Assembly (NCBI RefSeq): GCF_024679095.1 | Contig: NW_026110850.1 | Coordinates: 941,543 to 1,005,542 of the forward strand | From: Eriocheir sinensis | Lineage: Eukaryota; Arthropoda; Malacostraca; Decapoda; Varunidae | Direction: 5' to 3' | Length of the DNA: 64,000 bases | Shown here: positions 10,283 to 21,300 of the stretch, piece after piece | Numbering within the stretch: position 1 is the first letter of the stretch | How the letters are laid out: every line of letters starts with the position of its first letter | Program-made: the position numbers and the translations under genes | The notes under the pieces: model-generated | The model's database searches: none | Seen by the model: only the letters and a program-made list of their open reading frames with translations | What the model was told of the DNA's origin: nothing

Positions 10283-11064
10283 AGCAGCATCCACGACGAC
10301 GGAGGGAGCAGCAGCCACGACGATGGAGGGAGCAGCAGCCACGACGAGGGAGAAGCAGCACGACGACGGAGGGAGCAGCAGACGACGACGGAAGTAGCAG
10401 CACGACGACGATGGAGGGAGCAGCAGACGAGGGAGGGAGCAGCAGCAACGACGACGGAGGGAGCAGCAGACGACGACGGAGGAGCAGCAGCCACGATGAC
10501 GACGGAGGGAGCAGCACGACGACGGAGGGAGCAGCCACGACGACGGAGGAGCAGCAGCACGACGACGGAGGAGCAGCAGCCACGACGGAGGGAGCAGCAG
10601 CTACGACGACGGAGGGAGCAGCAGACGACGGAGGGAGCAGCAGCCACGACGACGGAGGGAGCAGCAGCCACGACGACGGAGGGAGCAGCAGCCACGACGA
10701 CGGAGGGAGCAGCAGCCACGACGACGGAGGGAGCAGCAGCCACGACGACGGAGGAAGCAGCAGCCACGACGACGGAGGGAGCAGCAGCCACGACGACAGA
10801 GGGAGCAGCAGCCAAGACGACGGAGGAAGCAGCAGACACGACGACGGAGGGAGCAGCAGCCACGACGACGGAGGGAGCAGCAGCCACGACGACGGAGGAA
10901 GCAGCAGACACGACGACGGAGGGAGCAGCAGCCACGACGACAGAGGGAGCAGCAGCCACGACGACAGAGGGAGCAGCAGCCACGACGACGGAGGAAGCAG
11001 CAGACACGACGACGGAGGGAGCAGCAGCCACGACGACGGAGGGAGCAGCAGCCACGACGGAAAC
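10283..11064. repeat. 24-bp GAC/AGC-rich minisatellite, about 32 copies
   Basis: The unit is GGAGGGAGCAGCAGCCACGACGAC with small variants: GGAGGAAGC, and AGACACG in place of AGCCACG. The left half (10283-10640) is irregular; the right half (10640-11060) is in near-perfect 24-bp register. Plus-strand frames read low-complexity SSSHDDGG or AAATTTEG repeats and minus-strand frames read APSVVVAA. These are expected from a stop-free unit of length divisible by three. It abuts the 30-bp array with almost no spacer. Confidence 0.95.
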
Positions 11065-11181
11065 ACTGAAGAAATGGTTCAAAGGAAAAAAAAACACTGA
11101 AGAAACGACGATTTAAACACACACAAAAAAATAAAACGAAAAAAGAATACTCCGAGGAAACGATGTTGTTAAAAATAAATC

Positions 11182-11345
11182 GGGAATTAAGAAGTGATAG
11201 AAACACAACGAAAAACGGAATAAAACATCAAGGTAAGCGTTAATGCCTTTGGTGTTGTATGTTGGGTAGGGTTGCTGACTTCTCTGGGGTGAAGGAGACT
11301 CATCCTGAGCAGCATACAGCACCGAGATAACGCGATATAGAAACG
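11182..11345. repeat. conserved block, copy 1, in the A-rich minisatellite zone
   Basis: A block of about 160 bp starts GGGAATTAAGAAGTGATAG. It contains the well-preserved core GGGTAGGGTTGCTGACTTCT followed by CTGGGGTGAAGGAGACTCAT and ends near GCGATATAG. Close copies occur at about 12132, 12820 and 15002. It is better conserved than the surrounding minisatellite. Confidence 0.85.
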
Positions 11346-11689
11346 ATACAAAGAAATATACACCGAGGAAACGCGACAAAGAACAACACACTGAAGGAAC
11401 GGTATAAAGAAAAATATACCGATGAAACGACGATGAAAAGAAAAATACATCAAATGAACGATCCAGAGAAAAATTTACCTAAGAAACGATAATACATAAA
11501 ACTTCACCGAAGAAAGAGTATAAAAAAATTTACCGATGGAACGACGATACAAAAAAAAAAAAAATACAGAGATAAAACGGTATATATAAAAAAAAAACGA
11601 AGAAACGACGATAAAAATACACCGAAGAAATTATATTACTGATAAAAACACCAAAGAAACAATACACAAAAAAATCACCAAAGAAAAGA

Positions 11690-12115
11690 TACAAAGAAAA
11701 ATACATCGAAGAAACGATACAAAGAAAAATACATCGAAGAAACGATACAAAGAAAAATACGTCGAAGAAACGATACAAAGAAAAATACACCAAAGAAACG
11801 TTACAAAGAAAAATACACTAAAGAAACGATACAAAGAAAAATACACCAAAGAAACGATACAAAGAAAAATACACCAAAGAAACGATACAAAGAAAAATAC
11901 ACCAAAGAAACGATACAAAGAAAAATACACCGAAGAAACGATAAAAAGAAAAATACACCAAAGAAACGATACAAAGAAAAATACACCAAAGAAACGATAC
12001 AAAGAAAAATACACGAAAGAAACGATACAAAGAAAAATACACCAAAGAAACGATACAAAGAAAAATACACCAAAGAAACGATACAAAGAAAAATACACCA
12101 AAGAAACGACGATAC
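11690..12115. repeat. 28-bp A-rich minisatellite
   Basis: The unit is GAAACGATACAAAGAAAAAT plus ACACCAAA, about 15 copies in tight register. Because 28 is not a multiple of three, the stop-free minus strand cycles through all three frames and yields a hydrophobic Phe/Leu-rich repeat of 28 residues per 84 bp. Degenerate copies extend left to about 11340 and recur between 12320 and 13500. Confidence 0.92.
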
Positions 12116-12131
12116 AGCGATATTGTTATAA

Positions 12132-12333
12132 ATAATCGGGAATTAAGAAGTGATAGAAACACATCAAGAAAGGCACAAAAAAAAAAAAAAAATCAAGGCA
12201 AGCGTTAAGGCTTTTGGTGTTGTATGTTGGGTAGGGTTGCTGACTTCTCTGGGGTGAAGGAGACTCATCCTGAGCAGCATACAGCACCGAGGTAAGGCGA
12301 TATAGCTAGCCTTCACAACACAAGGAAACGGAA
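12132..12333. repeat. conserved block, copy 2
   Basis: The same block as at 11182, with the shared GGGTAGGGTTGCTGACTTCT core. It continues further right through GCTAGCCTTCACAACACAAG. It begins with a poly-A interruption near 12178-12191. Confidence 0.85.
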
Positions 12334-12819
12334 AGTAAAGAAAATAACACTGAAGGAAGGATAGCAAAGAAAATGCATCGAATACTACAGAATAGCACAC
12401 CTAAGAAGCGATACAAAGAACAACACACTGAAGAAACGGTATAAAGAAAATATACCGATGAGACGACGATAAAAGAAAATACCGTACACCAAATGAACGG
12501 TCCAGAGAAAAAACTTTACCGGAGAAACGATACTACATAAAAATACACCAAAACGATACAAAGAAAAATGCACCAAAGAAACGGTATAAAGAAACATATA
12601 CAGAAAAACGACGATACAAAGAAAAATACAGAAGTAACGACAGTACAAAAATACGTAGAAAAAACGGTATGAAGAAAAAGATGCCGAAGAAACGGCGATA
12701 TAAAGAAAATTCATAAACGGTAGTAAGAAAAAATACACCAAAGAAACGATACAAAGGAAAATACACCGAATCAACGAACAAAGAAGAATACATCGAAAAA
12801 GGATATTGTTTAAAAAAAT

Positions 12820-12998
12820 CGTTAATTAAGAAGTGATATAAACATTTGAAAAAAATGAAAAGAATCAAGGCAAGCGTTAAGGCCTTTAGTGTTGTATGCT
12901 GGGTAGGGTTGCTGACTTCTCTGGGGTGAAGGAGACTCATCCTGAGCAGCATACAGCACCGAGATAATGCGATATAGCTAGCCTTCACATCACAAGGA
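12820..12998. repeat. conserved block, copy 3
   Basis: The same block, with the first part slightly diverged (GTTAATTAAGAAGTGATATA) and the core preserved. It ends in GCTAGCCTTCACATCACAAG. The spacing from copy 2 is about 690 bp. Confidence 0.85.
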
Positions 12999-13514
12999 AC
13001 TAAAAAAAAATAATAATAATAACATCGAAGGAAGATAGCAAAGAAAAATACACCAAAGGAACGTTCCATATAAAAATTTACCTAAGAAACGATACTACAG
13101 AAAAAATACAAAAAAAAAAAAGATACAAAGGAAAATATATCGAAGAAACGGCATAAAGAAAAATATACCGAAAAACGACGATACAAATAAAAATACACTG
13201 AAGAAACGACGATACAAAAAATACACCAAATAAATCAAAGAAAGAAACATACACCGAAGAAACAATACTACAGAAAAGACACCAAATAAATCAAAGAAAG
13301 AAACATACACCGAAGAAAAGATACAAAGAATAATACACTGAAGAAACGGTGTAAAGGAAAATATACCGATGAAACGACAATACAAAGAAAATACACCAAA
13401 TGAACAATCCAGAGAAAACATTACCCAAGAAACGATACTACAGAAAAATACACCAAAAAAAAGATACAAAGAAAAATACAACGAAGAAACGGTATACAGG
13501 AAAATATACGAAAG

Positions 13515-14740
13515 AGTGACGATACACATAAATATGCACAGAAGAAACGACGATACACATAAATATTCACAGAAGAAACGACGATACACAGAAATATGCA
13601 CAGAAGAAACGACGATACACAGAAATATGCACAGAAGAAACGACGATACACAGAAATATTCACAGAAGAAACGACGATACACATAAATATGCACAGAAGA
13701 AACGACGATACACATAAATATGCACAGAAGAAACGACGATACACATAAATATGCACAGAAGAAACGACGATACACATAAATATGCACAGAAGAAACGACG
13801 ATACACAGAAATATGCACAGAAGAAACGACGATACACATAAATATGCACAGAAGAAACGACGATACACATAAATATTCACAGAAGAAACGACGATACACA
13901 GAAATATGCACAGAAGAAACGACGATACACAGAAATATACACAGAAGAAACGACGATACACATAAATATGCACAGAAGAAACGAGTATGCACAGAAATAT
14001 GCACAGAATAAACGACGATACACATAAATATACACAGAAGAAACGACGATACACAGAAATATACATAAGAAACGAGGATTCACAGAAATATGCACAGAAG
14101 AAACGACGATACACATAAATATACACAGAAGAAACGACGATACACATAAATATACGCAGAAGAAACGACGATGCACAGAAATATACACAGAAGAAACGAC
14201 GATACACAGAAATATACACAGAAGAAACGACGATACACAGAAATATACACAGAAGAAACGACGATACACAGAAATATACACAGAAGAAACGACGATGCAC
14301 AGAAATATGCACAGAAGAAACGACGATACACAGAAATATGCACAGAAGAAACGACGATACACAGAAATATACACAGAAGAAAGGACGACACAAAGAATTA
14401 TGCACAGATGATAACGACGACACACAGAAACATGCACAGAAGAAACGATAATACACAGAAATATGCACAGAAGAAGCGATAATACACAGAAATATGCACA
14501 GAAGAAACGACGATACACAGAAATATGCACAGAAGAAAAGACAATACACAGAAATATGCACAGAAGAAAAGACAATACACAGAAATATGCACAGAAGAAA
14601 AGACAATACACAGAAATATGCACAGAAGAAGCGATAATACACAGAAATATGCACAGAAGAAACGACGATACACAGAAATATGCACAGAAGAAAAGACAAT
14701 ACACAGAAATATGCACAGAAGAAAAGGCGATACAAAAACT
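13515..14740. repeat. 31-bp A-rich minisatellite, about 39 copies
   Basis: The unit is GAAGAAACGACGATACACAG followed by AAATATGCACA (variants ATACACA, ATTCACA). It is clearly related to the 28-bp unit: both share GAAACG..GATACA and a trailing AAATAT/AAAATA-CAC. The minus strand has no stops and reads a Cys/Phe/Val-rich repeat of 31 residues per 93 bp, which produces long spurious frames up to 546 codons. Confidence 0.93.
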
Positions 14741-15001
14741 ACATATAAAAAACGTTATAATGAAAATATACCGAAGAAACGGTATAAAGAAAAATATACC
14801 GAAGAAACGACGATACAAATAACAAATACACAGAAGAAACAACGATACAAAAAAAAAAAAACGGTATAAAAAATATACCGAAAAAACGAGGATACAATAA
14901 AATAAACAGAAGAAACGAGAAACGACGATAAAAAAAGAAAAAAACGGTATAAAGAAAAATGTAGAGAAGAAAACGACGATACAAATAAAATTATACAAAA
15001 G

Positions 15002-15180
15002 AATTAAGAAGTGATAGAAACACTTAAAGAAAAGGAAACTAATGAAGGCAAGCGTTAGGGCATTTTTGTTGTATGTTGGGTAGGGTTGCTGACTTATCTG
15101 GGGTGAAGGAGACTCATCCTGAGCAGCATACAGCACTGACATAAGGCGATATAGCTAGCCTACACAACACAAGGAAACAG
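15002..15180. repeat. conserved block, copy 4
   Basis: The fourth copy of the block, starting GAATTAAGAAGTGATAGAAA, with the core GGGTAGGGTTGCTGACTTAT. About 160 bp further right the G/T-rich array begins. Confidence 0.85.
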
Positions 15181-15335
15181 AAAATTAAGAAAAAATACAC
15201 CGAAGAAAGGAAAGTATAAGAAAATACGGGAATTAAGAAATGATGAAAACGGAAGAGGAAGCAACGGCAGAATAAGCAAAAGCAGTGAATGACGACGAAT
15301 CAGATTTGGCGGAAGAAAGAGAAAAAGCACCAGCA

Positions 15336-18300
15336 GCGTGAGAGTGCTTGGCGGTGGTGTCTGTTGTTGTGTGTGTGTGCCCGGCGGTGGTGTCTGTTGT
15401 GTGTGTGTGCCCGGCGGTGGTGTCTGTTGTTGTGTGTGTGTGCCCGGCGGTGGGGTCTGTTGTGGTGTGTGTGCCTGGCGGTGGTGTCTGTTTTGTGTGT
15501 GTGCCCGGGGGTGGTGTCTGTTGTTGTGTGTGTGCCCGGCGGTGGTGTCTGTTGTTGTGTGTGAGTCCCCGGCGGTGGTGTCTGTTGTTGTGTGTGTGTG
15601 CTCGGCGGTGGTATCTGTTGTTGTGTGTGTGTGCTCGGCGGTGGTGTCTGTTGTTGTGTGTGTGTGCCCGGCGGTGGTGTCTGTTGTTGTGTGTGTGTGC
15701 CCGGCGGTGGTGTCTGTTGTTGTGTGTGTGCCCGGCGGTGGTGTCTGTTGTTGTGTGTGTGTGCCCGGCGGTGGTGTCTGTTGTTGTGTGTGTGCTTGGC
15801 GGTGGTGTCTGTTGTTGTGTGTGTGTGCCCGGCGGTGGTGTCTGTTGTGTGTGTGTGCCGACGGTGGTGTTTGTAGTTGTGTGCGTGTGCCAGGGGGTGG
15901 TGTCTGTTTTTGTGCGTGTGCCCTGCGGTGGTGTCTGTTGTTGTGTGTGTGTGCCCGGCGGTGGTGTCTGTTGTTGTGTGTGTGTTCCCGGCGGTGGTGT
16001 CTGTTGTTGTGTGTGTGCCCGGCGGTGGTGTCTGTTGTTGTGTGTGTGTGCTTGGCGGTGGTGTCTGTTGTTGTGTGTGTGTGCCCGGCGGTGGTGTCTG
16101 TTGTTATGTGTGTGTGCCTGGCGGTGGTGTCTGTTGTGTGTGAGTGCCCGGCGGTGGTGTCTGTTGCTGTATGTGTCGTCCCGGCGGTGGTGTCTGTGGT
16201 TGTGTGTGTGTGTGCGGCGGTGGTGTCTGTTTTGTGTGTGTGCCTGGCGGTGGTGTTTGTTGTTGTGTGTGTGCCCGGCGGTGGTGTTTGTTGTTGTGTG
16301 TGTGTGCCCGGCGGTGGTGTTAGTTGTTGTTAGTGTGTGCCCGGCGGTGGTGTCTATTGTTGTGTGTGTGTGCCCGGCGGTGGTGTCTGTTGTGTGTGCT
16401 TGGTGGTGTTTGTTGTTGTGTGCGTGTGGCCGGTGGTGGTGTCTGTTGTTGTGTGTGTGCTTGGCGGTGGTGTCTGTTGTTGTGTGTGTGCCCGGCGGTG
16501 GTGTTTGTTGTGTGTGTGCCCGGCGGTGGTGTTTGTTGTGTGTGTGCCCGGCGGTGGTGTTTGTTGTTGTGTGCGTGTGTCCCGGCGGTGGTATTTGTTG
16601 TTGTGTGTAAGTGCCAGTCGGTGGTGACTGTTGTTGTGTGTGTGTGCCCGGCGGTGGTGTCTGTTGTTGTGTGTGTGTGCCCGGCGGTGGTGTCTGTTGT
16701 TGTGTGTGTGTGCCCGGCGGTGGTGTCTGTTGTTGTGTGAGTGTGCTGGCGGATGTGTTGTTGTGTGTGTGCCTGGCGGTGGTGTTTGTTGTTGTGTGTG
16801 TGCCCGGCGGTGGTGTCTGTGTGTGTGTGTGATGGTGTCTGTTGTTGTGTGTGTGTGCCTGGTGATGGTGTCTGTTGTTGTGTGTGTGCCCGGCGGTGGT
16901 GTCTGTTGTTGTGTGTGTGTACCCGGCGGTGGTGTCTGTTGTTCTGTGTGTGTCCTCGGCGGTGGTGTCTGTTGTTGTGTGTGTGTACCCGGCGGTGGTG
17001 TCTGTTGTTCTGTGTGTGTACCCGGCGGTGGTGTCTGTTGTGTGTGTGTACCCGGCGGTGGTGTCTGTTGTTGTGTGAGTGTGCCCGGCGGTGGGGTTTG
17101 TTGTGGTGTGTGTGCCCGGTGGTGGTGTTTGTTGTGTGTGCCCGGCGGTGGTGTTTGTTGTGTGTGTGCCCGGCGGTGGTGTCTGTTGTTGTGTGTGTGT
17201 GCCCAGCGGTGGTGTCTCTTGTTGTGTGTGGGCCCGGCGGTGGTGTCTGTTGTTGTGTGTGTGCCCGGCGGTGGTGTCTGTTGTTGTGTGTGTGTGCCCG
17301 GCGGTGGTGTCTGTTGTTGTGTGTGTGTGCCCGGCGGTGGTGTCTGTTGTTGTGTGTGTGCCCGGCGGTGGTGTTTGTTGTTGTGTGCGTGTGCCCGGCG
17401 GTGGTGTCTGTTGTTGTGTGTGTGTGCTTGGCGGTGGTGTCTGTTGTTGTGTGTGTGCCTGGCGGTGGTGTCTGTTGTTGTGTGTGTGTGCCCTGCGGTG
17501 GTCTCTGTTGTTGTGTGCTTGTTCACTGCGGTGGTGTCTGTGGTTGTGTGTTTGTGTGCCCGGCGGTGGTGTTTGTTGTTGTGTGCGTGTGCCCGGCGGT
17601 GGTGTCTGTTGTTGTGTGTGTGCCCGGCGGTTTTGTTTGTTGTTGTGTGTGTGCTAAGCGGTGGTGTTTGTTGTAGTGTGTGATTGCCCGGCGGTGGTGT
17701 CTGTTTTGTGTGTGTGTGCCCGGCGGTGGTGTCTGTTGTTGTGTGTGTGTGCCCGGCGGTGGTGTCTGTTGTTGTGTGTGTGTGCCCGGCGGTGGTGTCT
17801 GTTGTTGTGTGTGTGTACCGGCGGTGGTGTCTGTTTTTGTGTGTGTGTTCCCGGCGGTGGTGTCTAATGTTGTGTGTGTGCCCGGCGGTGGTGTCTGTTT
17901 GTGTGTGTTTGTGCGTGGCGGTGGTGTCTGTTGTTGTGTGTGTGTGTGCCTCGCGGTGGTGTTTGTTGTTGTGAGTGTGTGCCCGGCGGTGGTGTTTTTT
18001 GTGTTGTGTGTATGTGCTTGGCGGTGGTGTCTGTTGTTGTGTGTGTGTGCCCGGCGGTGGTGTGTGTTGTTGTGGTTGTGTGCTCGGGGGTGGTGTGTGT
18101 TGTGTGTGTGTGCTCGGCGGTGGTGTCTGTTGTTGTGTGTGTGTGCCTGGCGGTGGTGTCTGTTGTTGTGTGTGTGTGCCTGGCGGTGGTGTTTGTTGTT
18201 GTGTGTGTGCCCGGCGGTGGTGTTTGTTGCGTGTGTGTGTGCCCGGCGGTGGTGTCTGTTGTTCTGTGTGTGTACCCAGCGGTGGTGTCTTTTGTGTGTG

Positions 18301-21300
18301 TGTGCCGGCGGTGGTGTGTGTTGTGTGTGTGTGTGCTTGGCGGTGGTGTCTGTTGTGTGTGTGTATGACCGGCGGTGGTGTCTGTTGTTGTATGTGTGCT
18401 TGGCGGTGGTGTCTGTTGTTGTGTGTGTGCCAGCGGTGGTGTCTGTTGTGTGTGTGTGCCCGGCGGTGGTGTCTGTTGTTGTGTGTGTGTGCCCGGCGGT
18501 GGTGTCTAATGTTGTGTGTGTGCCCGGGGGTGGTGTCTGTTGTTGTGTGTGTGCCCGGCGGTGGTGTCTGTTGTTGTGTGTGTGCTTGGCGGTGGTGTCT
18601 GTTGTTGTGTGTGCCCGGCGGTGGTGTCTGTTGTTGTGTGTGTGCCTGGCGGTGGTGTCTGTTGTGTGTGTGTGCCCGGCGGTGGTGTCTGTTGCTGTGT
18701 GGTCTGTGTCCCGGCGGTGGTGTCTGTTGTTGTGTGTGTGCTGGCGGTGGTGTCTGTTGTTGTGTGTGCTCGGCGGGGGTGTCTGTTTTTGTGTGTGTGC
18801 CCGGCTGTGGTGTTTGTTGTTGTGTGTGTGTGTGCCTGGCGGTGGTGTCTGTTGTTGTGTGTGTGTGCCCGGCGGTGGTGTCTGTTGTTGTGTGTGTGTG
18901 CCTGGCGGTGGTGTCTGTTGTTGTGTGTGTGTGCTTGGCGGTGGTGTTTGTTGTGTGCGTGTGGCGGTGGTGTCTGTTGTTGTGTGTGTGTGCTTGGCGG
19001 TGGTGTCTGTTGTTATGGGTGTGCCCGGCGGTGGTGTTTGTTGTTGTGTGCGTGTGCCCGGCGGTGGTGTTTGTTGTGTGTGTGTGTGCCCGGCGGTTGA
19101 GTAAGTTGTTGTGTGTGTGCCCGGCGGTGGTGTCTGTTGTTGTGTGTGTGCCCGGGGGTAGTGTCTTGTTGTGTGTGTGTGTGCCCGGGGGTGGTGTGTT
19201 TTGTTGTGTGTGTGTGCCTGGCGGTGGTGTCTGTTGTTGTGTGTGTGTGCCCGGCGGTGGTGTCTGTTGTTGTGTGTGTGCTGGCGGTGGTGTTTGTTGT
19301 TGTGTGTGTGCCCGGCGGTGGTGTTTGTTGTTGTGTGTGTGTGCCTGGCGGTGGTGTTTGTTGTTGTGTGTGTGTGCCCGGCGGTGGTGTCTGTTGTTGT
19401 GTGTGCCTGGCGGTGTCTGTTGTGTGTGTGCGCCCCCGGCGGGGGTGTCGGTTGTTGTGTGTGTGCCCGGCGGTGGTGTCTGTTGTTGTGTGTGTGTCCT
19501 CGGCGGTGGTGTCTGTTGCTGTGTGTGTGTACCTGGCGGTGGTGTCTGTTGTTCTGTGTGTGTACCCGGCATTGGTGTCTGTTGTGTGTGTGTACCCGGC
19601 GGTGGTGTCTGTTGTTGTGTGTGTGCCCGGGGGTGGTGTTTGTTGGTGTGTGTGTGCCCGGCGGTGGTGTTTGTTGTTGTGTGTGTGTGCCCGGCGGTGG
19701 TGTTTGTTGTTGTGTGTGTGTGCCCGGCGGTGGTGTCTGTTGTTGTGTGTGTGTGCCCGGCGGTGGTGTTTGTTGTTGTGTGTGTGCTCCCGGGGTTTGT
19801 GTTTGTTGTTGTGTGTGCCCGGCGGTGGTGTCTGTTGTGTGTGTGTGCCTGGCGGTGATGTCTGTGTGTGTGTGCCCCGCGGTTGTGTCTGTTGTTGTGT
19901 GTGTGTGCCCGGCGGTGGCGTTTGTTGTTGTGTGTGTGCCCGGCGGTGGTGTCTGTTGTTGTGTGTGTGTATCCGGCGGTGGTGTCTGTTGTTGTGTGTG
20001 TGTGCCTGGTGGTGGTGTCTGTTGTTGTGTGTGTGTGCTCGCCGGTGATGTCTGTTGTTGTGTGTGCCCGGCGGTGGTGTCTGTTGTTGTGTGTGTGTGC
20101 CCGGCGGTGGTGGTTGTTGTTGTGTGTGTGAACCCGGGGGTGGTGTCTGTTGTTGTGTGTGTGCCCGGCGGTGGTGTCTGTTGTTGTGTGTGTGTTGGCG
20201 GTGGTGTCTGTTGTTGTGTGTGTGCCCGGCGGTGGTGTTTGTTGTTGTGTGTGTGCCCGGCCTTGGTGTCTGTTGTTGTGTGTGTGACCGGCGGTGGTGT
20301 CTGTTGTTGTGTGTGTGTGCCCGGCGGTGGTGTCTGTTGTTGTTGTGTGTGTGCCTAGCGGTGGTGTTTGTTGTGTGTGTGTGCCCGGCGGTGGTGTCTG
20401 TTGTTGTGTGTGTGTGCCCGGCGGTGGTGTCTGTTGTTGTGTGTGTGTGCGTGGCGGTGGTGTCTGTTGTTGTGTGTGTGTACCCGGCGGTTGTGTCTGT
20501 TGTTCTGTGTGTGCCCGGCGGTGGTGTCTGTTGTTGTGTGTGTGTGCTAGGCGGTGGTGTTTGTTGTTGTGTGTGTGTGCCCGGCGGTGGTGTCTGTTGT
20601 TGTTTTTTGGGTGCCCGGGGGGGTGTTTGTTTGTGTGTGTGTGCCCTGCGGTGGTGTCTGTTGTTGTGTGTGTGTGCCTGGTGGTGGTGTCTGTTGTTGT
20701 GTGTGTGCCCGGCTGTGGTGTCTGTTGTTGTGTGTGTGCCTGTCGGTGGTGTTTGTTGCGTGTGTGTGCCCGGCGGTGGTGTCTGTTGTTGTGTGCGTGT
20801 GCCCGGCGGTGGTGTCTGTTGTTGTGTGTGTGTGCTTGGCGGTGGTGTCTGTTGTTGTGTGTGTGCCTGGCGGTGGTGTTTGTTGTTGTGTGTGTGTGCT
20901 TGGCGGTGGTGTCTGTTGTTGTGTGTGTGTACCCGGCGGTGGTGTCTGTTGTTGTGTGTAAGAGCAAGGCGGTGGTGTCTGTTGTGTGTGTACCCGGCGG
21001 TGGTGTCTGTTGTTGTGTGTGTGTGCCCGGCGGTGGTGTCTGTTGTTGTGTGTGTGCCCGGCGGTGGTGTCTGTTGTTGTGTGTGTGTGCCCGGCGGTGG
21101 TGTCTGTTGTGTGTGTGCCCGGCGGTGGTGTCTGTTGTGTGTGTGTGCCCGGCGGTGGTGTCTGTTGTTGTGTGTGGGCTTGGCGGTGGTGTCTGTTGTT
21201 GTGTGTGCCCTGCGGTGGTGTCTGTTGTTGTGTGTGTGTGCCTGGCGGTGGTGTCTGTTGTTGTGTGTGTGTGCCCGGCGGTGGTGTTTGTTGTTGTGTA

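Noticed and set aside
10283..11100. Asp/Ser- or Ala/Thr-rich proteins
   Set aside because: The 24-bp unit is divisible by three and lacks stops, so several frames remain open on both strands without selection.
13095..14735. 546-codon hydrophobic Cys/Phe-rich minus-strand frame resembling a membrane protein
   Set aside because: The 31-residue period equals the 31-bp DNA period, so it is a translation of the minisatellite in three successive frames.
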